Positions 7,727-17,234 of a stretch of DNA of 64,000 nucleotides are shown piece by piece. The notes beneath the pieces are model-generated. The model worked only from the letters and a program-made list of their open reading frames with translations, did no database searches and was not told the origin of the DNA. The stretch comes from Lachnospiraceae bacterium (GTDB lineage: Bacteria; Bacillota; Clostridia; Lachnospirales; Lachnospiraceae): assembly GCA_024696825.1 (NCBI GenBank), contig JAILGL010000075.1:1-64000 (forward strand), written 5' to 3'. Within the stretch, counting starts at the first letter, position 1, and each line of letters begins with the position of its first letter. The position numbers and the translations under genes are program-made.

Positions 7727-10249
7727 ATGCATAAGGAATTTTTAATGGGTAACGAAGCCATAGCTTTAGGTGCTATAGCTGCAGGTGTAAATGTTGTATC
7801 AGGATATCCTGGTACACCATCTACTGAGGTTTTAGAGACTGTTTCAAAAAGAAATCCAGGCGATATATACGTGGAATGGTCCATTAATGAAAAGTCTGCC
7901 ATGGAAGTGGCTGCAGGTGCTGCCTATACAGGTGCAAGAGCTCTTGTAACCATGAAGCAGGTGGGATTAAATGTAGCCTCAGATCCACTTATGAGCCTTG
8001 AATACATAGGTGTTAAAGGTGGTATGGTTGTACTTGTGGCAGATGATCCCGGTCCTATATCTTCTCAGACAGAGCAGGATACCAGAACCTTTGGAATGTA
8101 TTCTAAATTACCTGTTTTCGACCCTTCTTCAGTGGAAGAGGCCTATGAAATGATTCAGGAAGCCTTTGAATACTCTGAAAAATATAAGACTCCTGTGTTT
8201 TTACGTCCTACTACACGTATAGATCATGCATATCAGTCTATTCTTGTAAAGGATAGTTCTGAATACAAGAAGACTGACATAGAAGGTTTTGTGAAGGATT
8301 CCTCCAAATGGGTAATATTCCCAAGACTTTCTGTAGTAAATCATGCAAAGATTGAAGAGAGAAATGACAGCTTAAAGGATGTCTTTTCTGATTATGATAA
8401 GAATAAGATTATCCCTGAAACAGGTTCCTTTGAAGGCGTTAAGCTTGGAATCTGTTCTCAGGGAATAAGCTTTAGTAATATTTCTGATATCTATAAGGGT
8501 AAGGATAATCCAAGAATACTGAAGGTGGCAACACCATTTCCTTTCCCTGAAAAGCTTGCCTTAAGCTTTATGGAGGGCCTTGATGAGATTCTTGTTATAG
8601 AAGAATTAGACCCTGTTTTAGAGCGTGCCCTTATATTTACAGCAGGTAAATATGGCATTAATATTAAGATTTCAGGTAAGCTTAATTCTAAATTAAAGCG
8701 TTCCGGTGAATATGACATTGACGAGATAAAAAATGCCTTGAATCTTTTCTTTAAGGATGTTAAAAAGGATGACAATGATAACGCTTTAATTTCTAATAAT
8801 TCCGATTATAGTGATATGCCTTCACTTCCTGTAAGGCCACCTGTTTTATGTGCAGGCTGTCCACACAGAGCTTCATTTTATGCTGTTAAGGAAGCTATGA
8901 AGGGAGAGAAAACCATATATTGCGGAGATATAGGCTGCTATACTCTTGGAAATGCAAAGCCTCTTGATATGTGTGATACCTGTCTTTGTATGGGTGCAGG
9001 CATTAATATAGGCCAGGGTGTATGGCATGTTGAAAAGGATACTAAGGCCTTTGCATTTGTAGGTGATTCTACATTTTTTGCATCAGGTATTACAGGAGCA
9101 GTTAACGGCTTCTATAATCAGGCTGATTTAACTCTTTGTATTCTGGATAATTCCACAACAGCCATGACAGGTCATCAGCCACATCCCGGAACTGGTTATA
9201 CCATGATGGGTGAGGTTGTAAGTAAGGTGGATATTAAGAAGGTTCTCAATGGAATCGGTATTACAACTGTTGAAGAGGTTAATCCATTAGAGCATAAAAA
9301 GGCAGTGGATACAGTTAAGAGAGTTGCAGATATGGAGGGCGTTAAGGCTATTATCTTTAAATACCCTTGTATCGTTAAATTTAAGCCTAATCTTACTCAT
9401 TCTCATATTAACGAGAGTAAATGTATCAATTGTAAGAAATGTATTAATGAGCTTGGCTGTCCCGGTATTATCATTAAAAATGGAAGGCCTTGTATAGACG
9501 ATTCTCTTTGTACAGGCTGTACTCTCTGTGAGCAGATTTGTCCTGTAGGTGCTATAGAGGGTGGTAGAGCAGGTGACCCTAAGAGATTCATGGATGAGGG
9601 AATAACTCCTAAAAAACCGGCTAAAAAACCTGTTAATGTTGAAACTAAAAAAGAGCCTGTAGAAAATCAGAAATCAAATGTAAATAAGAGCATAGTCATG
9701 TCTGGTGTAGGTGGTCAGGGAACTATCCTTGCATCTAAAATACTTGCCTATACAGCCATGAATAATAATATACCTGTAAAGTCGGCTGAAACCATCGGTA
9801 TGGCTCAGCGAGGAGGATCAGTATTTAGCTTCTTAAAGCTTGGCGATAATAATTCTCCAATGATTGCTAAAAATAGTGCTGATATTATAATTGGATTTGA
9901 ACCTGCTGAGGCAGTAAGACTTTTACCATACCTTAAAAAGGGTGGTACAGTAGTTACAAGTACACTTCCTGTAATACCTGTAACTGCTATGATTGGAGCC
10001 TGTAAATACGATACAGATGAGGTTATTAATTACCTTAAGGAAAAGACAGATAATCTCATTCTTATAGATTCTAAGAAGGCATTAGAGGACCTTCAAAATG
10101 ATAAGGTTTTAAATGTACTTTTACTCGGAGCTGCTGTATCCTCAGGAGAGCTTGGAATAGATAAAAATATGCTTAAAGAATCTATTAAAAACATGCTTCC
10201 TGAGAAGCTTCATGAGGTTAATTTAAAGGCTCTTGATTATGAGATATAA
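7727..10249 (+). CDS. iorAB: Indolepyruvate:ferredoxin oxidoreductase, alpha-beta fusion
   Basis: Oxidatively decarboxylates aryl pyruvates to aryl-acetyl-CoA and reduces ferredoxin (reversible). The alpha part (about 1-620) has GYPGTPSTEV at the N-terminus, a TPP-binding stretch GDSTFFASG...ILDNSTTAMTG, and a two-cluster ferredoxin domain (CINCKKC from Cys566, CTGCTLCEQICPVGA from Cys595). After a Lys/Pro/Glu-rich linker, the beta part (~653-840) has SGVGGQGTILASKIL and SAETIGMAQRGGSV. IorA and IorB are usually separate genes; here they are one ORF. The track start at 7619 is too early: AGAGGAAT precedes ATG 7727 (MHKEFLMGNEA), a normal IorA N-terminus. It lies between the hydrogenase and paaK genes. 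Confidence 0.9.
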   Translation: MHKEFLMGNEAIALGAIAAGVNVVSGYPGTPSTEVLETVSKRNPGDIYVEWSINEKSAMEVAAGAAYTGARALVTMKQVGLNVASDPLMSLEYIGVKGGMVVLVADDPGPISSQTEQDTRTFGMYSKLPVFDPSSVEEAYEMIQEAFEYSEKYKTPVFLRPTTRIDHAYQSILVKDSSEYKKTDIEGFVKDSSKWVIFPRLSVVNHAKIEERNDSLKDVFSDYDKNKIIPETGSFEGVKLGICSQGISFSNISDIYKGKDNPRILKVATPFPFPEKLALSFMEGLDEILVIEELDPVLERALIFTAGKYGINIKISGKLNSKLKRSGEYDIDEIKNALNLFFKDVKKDDNDNALISNNSDYSDMPSLPVRPPVLCAGCPHRASFYAVKEAMKGEKTIYCGDIGCYTLGNAKPLDMCDTCLCMGAGINIGQGVWHVEKDTKAFAFVGDSTFFASGITGAVNGFYNQADLTLCILDNSTTAMTGHQPHPGTGYTMMGEVVSKVDIKKVLNGIGITTVEEVNPLEHKKAVDTVKRVADMEGVKAIIFKYPCIVKFKPNLTHSHINESKCINCKKCINELGCPGIIIKNGRPCIDDSLCTGCTLCEQICPVGAIEGGRAGDPKRFMDEGITPKKPAKKPVNVETKKEPVENQKSNVNKSIVMSGVGGQGTILASKILAYTAMNNNIPVKSAETIGMAQRGGSVFSFLKLGDNNSPMIAKNSADIIIGFEPAEAVRLLPYLKKGGTVVTSTLPVIPVTAMIGACKYDTDEVINYLKEKTDNLILIDSKKALEDLQNDKVLNVLLLGAAVSSGELGIDKNMLKESIKNMLPEKLHEVNLKALDYEI

Positions 10250-10302
10250 TTAACAGATATATACATATTTTGATAAAATATAAGAAAAGGAGTTGTAAAA
10301 AA

Positions 10303-11538
10303 ATGCATATTAGTGAAGAACAGTTAAAGCAGGTTAATACCCAGATTCAAAGACTTATTAAAGCTGATAATTTCTATGGAAAAAAGCTTAAAGAAGCTGG
10401 TATTAGTGGAGTATCTTCTGAAGAAGATTTCTTAAAGCTTCCATTTTCTCAGAAGCAGGATCTTAGAGATGCTTATCCTCTTGGACTTATGGCAACTGAT
10501 GAGAAGGATATAGTAAGAATTCATTCATCATCAGGTACCACAGGTACACCGGTTATTATTCCTTATACACAGAAGGATGTGGATGACTGGGGTAAGATGT
10601 TTAAAAGATGCTATGAATTTGCAGGAATTACCAATGAAGACAGAATTCATATTACACCTGGTTATGGACTTTGGACAGCTGGTATAGGCTTCCAGAACGG
10701 CTGCGAAATGCTTGGTGCCATGGCAGTTCCTATGGGTCCCGGTAATACAGATAAACAGCTTCAGATGATGATGGATTTAAAGTCCACAGTACTTTGTGCA
10801 ACATCTTCCTATGCACTTTTACTTGCAGAGGAAATTGAAAAAAGAGGTATTGCAGATAAGATTCATCTTAAGAAGGGAGTTATCGGTTCTGAGCGCTGGG
10901 GTGAGAAAATGAGAAAGCGCATTAAAAATGAACTCGGTATAGAACTTTATGATATTTATGGACTTACTGAAATATATGGTCCTGGAATCGGTATAAACTG
11001 TAAATATGAGACAGGTATGCATATTTGGGATGATTATATTTATCTTGAGATTATAGATCCGGAAACCGGAGAAATAGTACCTGACGGTGAGTGGGGTGAG
11101 ATTGTTCTTACAACTCTTGTTAAGGAAGGTGCTCCTCTTATAAGATACAGAACACATGATATAAGCAGAATCTTACCTGGTGAATGTCCTTGTGGTTCTA
11201 AGCATCCTAGAATTGATGTTATTGCCGGTAGAAGTGATGACATGGTTAAGATTAAGGGTGTTAATGTATTTCCTAAGCAGATTGAGGAGGTACTTGCGCT
11301 CTTCCCAGAGCTTTCAAGCGAGTATCAGATTCATATATCTCATCTTGATGGTAAGGATACAATGCGTATCTATGTAGAGACCAATGGTTCTGTAGACTTC
11401 CTTGAAATGGCTAAAAAGGTTGCATTAAAGGTTAAGTCTAAGATTGGATTTACACCACTTGTTAAGGTAGTCGAGCTAGGTGTCCTTCCTAGAAGTGAGA
11501 AGAAGAGTAAGAGAGTATTCGACGAAAGATATGAGTAA
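10303..11538 (+). CDS. paaK: Phenylacetate-CoA ligase (AMP-forming)
   Basis: 411 residues of the adenylate-forming PaaK family: nucleotide loop SSSGTTGTP at ~75-83, YDIYGLTEIYGPG in the middle, IRYRTHDIS and the C-terminal domain with GVNVFPKQIEEVL. It activates phenylacetate or a related aryl acetate (for example indoleacetate) to its CoA thioester. AAGGAG lies before ATG 10303, so the TTG at 10270 used by the track is unlikely. Placement behind iorAB is recurrent in anaerobes: together they could assimilate aryl acids into aromatic amino acids by reductive carboxylation, or the genes may take part in fermenting those amino acids. Direction is inference. Confidence 0.88.
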   Translation: MHISEEQLKQVNTQIQRLIKADNFYGKKLKEAGISGVSSEEDFLKLPFSQKQDLRDAYPLGLMATDEKDIVRIHSSSGTTGTPVIIPYTQKDVDDWGKMFKRCYEFAGITNEDRIHITPGYGLWTAGIGFQNGCEMLGAMAVPMGPGNTDKQLQMMMDLKSTVLCATSSYALLLAEEIEKRGIADKIHLKKGVIGSERWGEKMRKRIKNELGIELYDIYGLTEIYGPGIGINCKYETGMHIWDDYIYLEIIDPETGEIVPDGEWGEIVLTTLVKEGAPLIRYRTHDISRILPGECPCGSKHPRIDVIAGRSDDMVKIKGVNVFPKQIEEVLALFPELSSEYQIHISHLDGKDTMRIYVETNGSVDFLEMAKKVALKVKSKIGFTPLVKVVELGVLPRSEKKSKRVFDERYE

Positions 11539-11557
11539 TTATTAAAGGAAGAATTTT

Positions 11558-12397
11558 ATGAATTATAATATTAAAAAGCTTGGTAAATTAATATTTAGTC
11601 TTCTAATTATCTGCAGTCTTTCCATTAACATTTTTTCTGCAGGAACCTCTGCAAGGACAATGAAATTCTTAGATGCTGCAGGTAAGAAGCATAAATTTAC
11701 CATTGATGAAAAAGCCAATATGACTTTATTTAAAAAGTCGGAGTTTAAACTTTTAAATAAAAAAATGCATTTAAGAAAATCCGGCTATACCTATGAGCAT
11801 GGTGTGGATGTTTCTAAGTATCAGGGTAATGTTAACTGGAAAAAGGTTAGAAAAGCAGGTTACAGCTTTGCATTTATAAGAATGGGTTTTAGAGGCTATA
11901 GCAGTGGAAGCTTAAATCTTGATTCCTATGCTATTAAAAACCTTAGAGGTGCTAAAAAAGCAGGCTTAAAGGTTGGTATATATTTCTTTTCTCAGGCTAT
12001 TAATCCTAAGGAAGCAAGGGCTGAGGCAAGATATGCCATAAAGCATCTTGGAAATATTAAGTTAAATCTCCCTATAGTTTATGATCCGGAAACCATTCTT
12101 AATTCTGCGGCAAGAACCAATAAGCTTAAGAAAAAGGTTCTAACCAAGAATACAAGAGCATTTATAAACTATGTAAGGAAAAAAGGCTATAAGGGCATGC
12201 TTTACTGTAACCTAAAATGGGAGGCTTATAAGCTTAAAATGTCCAAATTAAAGGATATTCCTATATGGTATGCCGATTATGAGCTTAGACCACAGACTCC
12301 ATACAGGTTTACATACTGGCAGTATAGTTCCACTACAAAGGTGCCTGGAGTCAGTGGAAATTGTGACGTAAATATACGTATTATTAAGAAAAAATAA
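11558..12397 (+). CDS. GH25 family lysozyme, secreted
   Basis: 279 residues with an N-terminal signal peptide or signal anchor (LIFSLLIICSLSINIFSAG) and a GH25 domain from about residue 80. HGVDVSKYQG carries Asp84 and IVYDPET carries Asp176 and Glu178, the acidic positions expected of the family; IWYADY and TYWQYSS are further GH25 landmarks. It should cleave peptidoglycan between MurNAc and GlcNAc outside the membrane. The region between signal and domain (~30-78) is basic and unassigned. It starts 19 bases after paaK with RBS AAAGGAAG, so it may share that transcript, although no functional link is apparent. Confidence 0.85.
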   Translation: MNYNIKKLGKLIFSLLIICSLSINIFSAGTSARTMKFLDAAGKKHKFTIDEKANMTLFKKSEFKLLNKKMHLRKSGYTYEHGVDVSKYQGNVNWKKVRKAGYSFAFIRMGFRGYSSGSLNLDSYAIKNLRGAKKAGLKVGIYFFSQAINPKEARAEARYAIKHLGNIKLNLPIVYDPETILNSAARTNKLKKKVLTKNTRAFINYVRKKGYKGMLYCNLKWEAYKLKMSKLKDIPIWYADYELRPQTPYRFTYWQYSSTTKVPGVSGNCDVNIRIIKKK

Positions 12398-12406
12398 ATA
12401 TATCAC

Positions 12407-12435
12407 TTGTTATTATTTGTAAAATGGTGTATATT
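12407..12435 (+). promoter_or_regulatory. Probable promoter of the trigger-factor-like gene
   Basis: TTGTTA (12407-12412), 17 bases, TATATT (12430-12435), about 35 bases before the gene start. A reasonable but not perfect match. Confidence 0.5.
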
Positions 12436-12470
12436 TTATTAGTAAAAAAATAATTTGGAGGAAATTCGTT

Positions 12471-13787
12471 TTGAGTAATATTGATAATGAAGAAGTGAAA
12501 GACGCATTTGATGAGGCAGAAGAGACAGTTGAAGAGACAGTTGAGGAAGCTGTTGAAGAGACTGTAGAAGATGCTAAGGATGATGCAGAGGATGCAGTAG
12601 AAAATGCTACTGAAGAATTAAAGGAAAAGGTACAGGGAGCTAACGATAATAAGAAGCTTATAGGTATTCTTGCAGCTCTTCTTGCTGTAGTTGCTATTAT
12701 CGGTATCGTATTATTTGCATTCCGTGATAAGATTTCAAATAAGCTTGTTGGTAATTCAAAGGATAAGGAAGTTTACAGTGTTGCTAAGAATGGTGATGCA
12801 ACTATAAGTAATGCTTATAAGTTTGAGGATTACATTAAGCTTGGTAATTTTAAAACTATCGAACTTAAGACAGATGACATTGATGAAACCTATAATAACA
12901 CTATTGATTCTACTCTTAGCAGTTTTGTAACTTATAAGAAGATCAAAGAGGGTAAGGTTAAGAAGAATGATGTAGTTAATATTTACTACTCAGGTTCTAT
13001 TGACGGTAAGAAGTTTGAGGGTGGTCAGCTTACTAAGAAGACTAATCCTGATGGATATAATCTTACTATTGGTTCTAAGTCATTTATCGATGATTTCGAG
13101 GATCAGCTCATTGGACAGAAGATTCCTAGTGAGTGTAAGGTAAAGGTTAAGTTTCCGGATAATTACAGCGACAGCTCAGTAGCTGGTAAGAAGGCTGTAT
13201 TCAAGGTTACAATTAACTATAAGCAGGGAGATAAGATTACTCCTGAAATTACAGATGAGTTTGTTAAAAAGAACTTCAGTGGTACTTATGATTCAGCTGA
13301 TGACATGAAGGATGCTATCAGAAATGATACTATTAAGAATCTTGCATGGAACGCTGTATCTTCTAAGGCTAAGGTTAAGAAGTATATCGATGGCAGTGTA
13401 GATGATATGTATAATCAGTTATATGCTACAACTGAGAATTATCTTACAGCTCAGGGTTATAAGTTATCTGATTACTTAACTCAGAATAATATGACTTCAT
13501 CTTCATTTAAGAAGCAGCTTACTTCAACAGCTGAGAATTATGTTAAGAATTCTCTTATTTGCTATGGTGTAGCTCAGCAGACTAAGATTAAGGTAACTAA
13601 GAAAGAGTATGATGCTAAGCTTAAGGAGTACATCCAGTCCTATTCATCAGAGGGTGTTAAGGATGAGAAGACTCTTAAGAGTTACTTTAAGAAGAGTTAT
13701 AAATCTGATATCGCTTTGGTAATTAGAGATGCAGTTCTTACTGAAAAGGTAAGAGATTACCTTGCTAAGAATGTTAAGGAAGTATAA
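12471..13787 (+). CDS. Membrane-anchored FKBP-type peptidyl-prolyl isomerase, trigger-factor-like
   Basis: 438 residues. The N-terminal ~58 are almost entirely acidic heptad-like repeats (EETVEETVEEAVEETVE), followed by one membrane helix (~63-84, LIGILAALLAVVAIIGIVLFAF). The FKBP domain (~165-255: VNIYYSGSIDGKKFEGG, DDFEDQLIGQ) and a helical trigger-factor-like C-terminus follow. Unlike cytosolic Tig it lacks the ribosome-binding N-domain and is anchored, so the PPIase/chaperone part probably acts outside the membrane on secreted proteins. The start is TTG with TTGGAGG nine bases upstream; no nearer ATG fits. The FKBP assignment is firm; the chaperone role is inferred from the C-terminal resemblance. 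Confidence 0.78.
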   Translation: MSNIDNEEVKDAFDEAEETVEETVEEAVEETVEDAKDDAEDAVENATEELKEKVQGANDNKKLIGILAALLAVVAIIGIVLFAFRDKISNKLVGNSKDKEVYSVAKNGDATISNAYKFEDYIKLGNFKTIELKTDDIDETYNNTIDSTLSSFVTYKKIKEGKVKKNDVVNIYYSGSIDGKKFEGGQLTKKTNPDGYNLTIGSKSFIDDFEDQLIGQKIPSECKVKVKFPDNYSDSSVAGKKAVFKVTINYKQGDKITPEITDEFVKKNFSGTYDSADDMKDAIRNDTIKNLAWNAVSSKAKVKKYIDGSVDDMYNQLYATTENYLTAQGYKLSDYLTQNNMTSSSFKKQLTSTAENYVKNSLICYGVAQQTKIKVTKKEYDAKLKEYIQSYSSEGVKDEKTLKSYFKKSYKSDIALVIRDAVLTEKVRDYLAKNVKEV

Positions 13788-13874
13788 TTTTAAAAGCATT
13801 TAAAGAATTTTTAGTTTTTTAAAATTAAATGTTGCGGTTTATCCGCATACGAGTTAACTATAAAGGAGTACGCC

Positions 13875-15188
13875 ATGAAAGGACACCTTATAAGTGATGT
13901 CTTGCCCGGCAGTATTGCAGATGAAATGGAGATTGCTTCCGGCGATCTCCTTTTATCTGTAAATGGACAAATACTAGATGACATTTTTGATTATGATTAT
14001 CTTATAACTGAAGAATTGGTCACGCTCCTTATACAAAAACCTGATGGTGAAGAATGGGAGCTTGAAATCGAGAAGGATTCCGATGAAGATTTGGGTATCA
14101 GATTTGAACAGGCACTCTTAAATGATTACAAATCCTGCACTAATAAATGCATTTTTTGTTTCATTGATCAGATGCCTCCTGGAATGAGAGATACTCTTTA
14201 CTTTAAGGATGATGATTCAAGACTCTCTTTTTTACAAGGTAATTATGTAACCCTTACTAATATGAGTGATAAGGATATTGAGAGAATTATTAAATATCAT
14301 TTATCACCTATTAATATATCAGTTCATACCACTAATAAAGAGCTTCGCTGTAAAATGCTTACTAATCGTTTTGCAGGTGACTCTTTAAGACATTTGGAAA
14401 CCCTGGCGGCTCACAATGTTACCATGAATACTCAGGTGGTTCTTTGTCCTGACTATAATGACAAGGAAGAACTGGATAATACCATTAAAGATTTATTAAA
14501 ATATTTTCCAAGTGTTGTAAGTCTTTCGGTAGTGCCTCTTGGCATGACTAAGTATAGAGAAAAGCTTACACCTCTTAGAAAATTTACACATGAAGAGATT
14601 ATAAATACTCTGGATCAGATGGAAAGATGGCAGGAGTATTGCTTAGAAAAATATGGTACAAGATTTATTCATCCGGGTGATGAATGGTATATTATGGCAG
14701 GCCGTGATATTCCTCCGGCAGAGAATTATGAGGGATATAATCAGATTGAAAATGGCGTTGGCATGGTAAGATCATTTATGGATGAGTTTGATGAGGCCTT
14801 AGATAGTGTAGAAGAAGCTAAGGAAGAGAGCAATAAAGTCTTTACCAGTGTATGTGGAAAGCTCTTTCATCCATATTTATCAGAAATGTGTGAAAGACTT
14901 AGTAAAAAGCTTAAGGTTAAGATTAATGTTAAGCTTATAGTTAATAATTTTTTTGGTGAGGATATAACAGTCACAGGCCTTATAACCGGTGGCGATATTA
15001 TAGAGCAGCTAAAGGATTATGAAATCGGTGATTATCTTTTGATTCCTGATTCCATGCTTAAGGCTGATGAACCAATATTTTTAGATGATTTAACTATTAG
15101 TGATCTGGAAGAAGCCCTTATGACAAAGGTTAGGGTTGTTGCTTCCGGAGGAGAACCTATTGTAAGAATAATAGATGACTTGAGGTAA
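13875..15188 (+). CDS. DUF512 family radical SAM protein with PDZ-like N-terminus
   Basis: 437 residues. The N-terminal ~70 resemble a PDZ domain (VLPGSIADEMEIASGDLLLSVNG). A radical SAM core follows with Cys88/Cys92/Cys95 in CTNKCIFCF and RLSFLQGNYVTLTN; the C-terminus contains the DUF512 region (SGVCGKLFHPYL-like, LITGGDI). The family is widespread in Clostridia and cyanobacteria and has no established reaction. It sits immediately before der, with der starting four bases after its stop, a frequent clostridial pair that hints at a ribosome- or translation-linked role. AAGGAG precedes the ATG. Confidence 0.85.
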   Translation: MKGHLISDVLPGSIADEMEIASGDLLLSVNGQILDDIFDYDYLITEELVTLLIQKPDGEEWELEIEKDSDEDLGIRFEQALLNDYKSCTNKCIFCFIDQMPPGMRDTLYFKDDDSRLSFLQGNYVTLTNMSDKDIERIIKYHLSPINISVHTTNKELRCKMLTNRFAGDSLRHLETLAAHNVTMNTQVVLCPDYNDKEELDNTIKDLLKYFPSVVSLSVVPLGMTKYREKLTPLRKFTHEEIINTLDQMERWQEYCLEKYGTRFIHPGDEWYIMAGRDIPPAENYEGYNQIENGVGMVRSFMDEFDEALDSVEEAKEESNKVFTSVCGKLFHPYLSEMCERLSKKLKVKINVKLIVNNFFGEDITVTGLITGGDIIEQLKDYEIGDYLLIPDSMLKADEPIFLDDLTISDLEEALMTKVRVVASGGEPIVRIIDDLR

Positions 15189-15191
15189 GTT

Positions 15192-16514
15192 ATGAAAAGA
15201 AAACCAATAGTAGCCATAGTTGGAAGACCTAATGTAGGTAAGAGTACATTGTTTAATATGCTTGCGGGACAGAGAATATCCATAGTTAAGGATACCCCGG
15301 GAGTAACCAGAGACAGAATTTATGCTGATGCTACCTGGCTTGATAAGAATTTTACCATTATCGATACAGGCGGTATAGAGCCTAAAACTGACAATAAACT
15401 TTTAAAGTATATGAGAGAACAGGCTGAGAATGCCATAGAGCTTTCAGATTGCGTTTTATTTCTCACTGATGTAAGAGACGGTGTAACAGACGCTGATATG
15501 GAAGTAGCTCAGATGCTTAGAAAGGCTAATAAGAGAGTTATATTAGTTGTTAATAAGGTGGATAATATCGATAAATTCCAGGCTGATGTTTATGAATTCT
15601 ATAATCTTGGTCTTGGTGATCCTTATCCAATAAGTGCTCTTTCTAAGTTAAATATCGGTGACATGCTTGAAGAACTTGTAAAGCTTTTTGATTATAATGT
15701 GGAAGAGGTTGAGGACGAAAGGCCTAGAATCGCTATTATAGGTAAGCCTAATGCAGGTAAGTCTTCACTTATTAATAAGCTTCTTGGTGAGGAAAGACTT
15801 ATAGTATCTGATATAGCAGGTACTACAAGAGATGCAGTGGATACCTCCCTTAAGAGAAATGGTAAGGAATATGTATTTATCGATACTGCAGGCCTTAGAA
15901 GAAAGAGTAAAATTAAAGAAGATATAGAGAGATTTAGTATTTTAAGAGCAGTTTCTGCTGTGGAGCGCTGTGATGTATGTATACTTGTTATAGATGCAAC
16001 TGAAGGTGTTACAGAGCAGGATGCAAAGATTGCAGGTATAGCTCATGAGCGAGGCAGAGGTATGATTATAGCCGTTAATAAATGGGATGCAATTGAGAAG
16101 GATACTAAGACTGTTAAGAAGTTTTCTCAGGAAATTAGAGATGTACTTTCATTTTTACCTTATGCTGAGATTATGTTTATATCAGCAAAGACAGGTCAGA
16201 GAGTTGAAAAGCTCTTTGAAAGCATTGATCTTGTTATAGAAAATCATTCCCTTAGAATTTCTACAGGTGTGTTAAATGATATTCTTACTGAAGCTGTTGC
16301 CTTACAGCAGCCGCCTACAGACAAGGGTAGAAGACTTAAGATTTTCTATATTACTCAGATAAAGGTTAAACCACCAACCTTTATTATCTTTGTAAATAGT
16401 AAGAAAATCATGCATTACTCTTATACAAGATATTTGGAAAACCGCATAAGAGATGCATTTGGATTTAATGGAACTCCATTAAAATTCATTATTAGAGAAC
16501 GCAAGGAAGATTAA
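15192..16514 (+). CDS. der: Ribosome biogenesis GTPase Der (EngA)
   Basis: Two tandem GTPase domains and a C-terminal KH-like domain, 440 residues, the standard Der length. P-loops are GRPNVGKST (11-19) and GKPNAGKSS (184-192); DTPGVTRDR and DIAGTTRDA are switch I regions, NKVD and NKWD the G4 motifs. Der acts in 50S subunit assembly and is essential in well-studied bacteria. The RBS TTGAGG overlaps the stop of the DUF512 gene, so the two are translationally close. plsY and gpsA follow, an order common in Firmicutes. Confidence 0.97.
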   Translation: MKRKPIVAIVGRPNVGKSTLFNMLAGQRISIVKDTPGVTRDRIYADATWLDKNFTIIDTGGIEPKTDNKLLKYMREQAENAIELSDCVLFLTDVRDGVTDADMEVAQMLRKANKRVILVVNKVDNIDKFQADVYEFYNLGLGDPYPISALSKLNIGDMLEELVKLFDYNVEEVEDERPRIAIIGKPNAGKSSLINKLLGEERLIVSDIAGTTRDAVDTSLKRNGKEYVFIDTAGLRRKSKIKEDIERFSILRAVSAVERCDVCILVIDATEGVTEQDAKIAGIAHERGRGMIIAVNKWDAIEKDTKTVKKFSQEIRDVLSFLPYAEIMFISAKTGQRVEKLFESIDLVIENHSLRISTGVLNDILTEAVALQQPPTDKGRRLKIFYITQIKVKPPTFIIFVNSKKIMHYSYTRYLENRIRDAFGFNGTPLKFIIRERKED

Positions 16515-16564
16515 TTTTGTAACAGAAGTTTTTGGTATAACTATAGATTAGAGGAAGAAAAAAT

Positions 16565-17200
16565 ATGATTAGTTCTGTTTATGTGTTTGGACTTGTTTGC
16601 TTAATTTGCGTTGTTTGTGGATATTTCATAGGAAGTATATCCACAGGTATGATTATAGGTAGAATTAAAAAGGTTGATTTAAGACAGGTTGGAAGTGGAA
16701 GTACAGGTACCACCAATGTACTTAGAACCTTTGGTAAAATACCTGCCCTTATTACCTTTGTTGGAGATCTTGCAAAGGTTATTATACCTATAGTACTTAT
16801 AAGAGTATTTTTTGGCGGAGAGGATTATTGGTATTTATTATGCCTTTATTATGGACTTGGAGCTGTAATAGGTCATTGCTATCCATTTTATATGGGCTTT
16901 AAGGGTGGTAAGGGTATAGTTGTTACTGCAGCTATTATAATATCTACCTCTCATCCAATTACAATTATAAGTGGACTGATTGTATTTATTTTGTTAGTAT
17001 TAATAACAAGGTATGTTTCTGTTGGTTCCCTTTTCGTGGTAGCCCTTTTACTACCTTTAAATACAGTTCTTTATCATATTCATAATAAATATTTTATTCA
17101 TATGTTAATCGTCAGTCTTTTAGTTACTGCTGTAGATTATTACAGACACAGGGCTAATATTGTTAGACTTATACATGGTGAAGAGAACAAATTGTTTTAA
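16565..17200 (+). CDS. plsY: Acyl-phosphate glycerol-3-phosphate acyltransferase PlsY
   Basis: 211 residues, polytopic membrane protein. GSGSTGTTNVLRTFG and GHCYPFYMGFKGGKGI are the conserved cytosolic loops of PlsY that bind glycerol-3-phosphate and acyl-phosphate. It makes lysophosphatidic acid, the first step of phospholipid synthesis. The next gene, gpsA, makes the glycerol-3-phosphate substrate, so the pair forms a functional unit. RBS AGAGGAAG precedes the ATG. Confidence 0.95.
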   Translation: MISSVYVFGLVCLICVVCGYFIGSISTGMIIGRIKKVDLRQVGSGSTGTTNVLRTFGKIPALITFVGDLAKVIIPIVLIRVFFGGEDYWYLLCLYYGLGAVIGHCYPFYMGFKGGKGIVVTAAIIISTSHPITIISGLIVFILLVLITRYVSVGSLFVVALLLPLNTVLYHIHNKYFIHMLIVSLLVTAVDYYRHRANIVRLIHGEENKLF

Positions 17201-17234
17201 TATATCTTATAATTTATTTTAAGAGAGGTGCATT

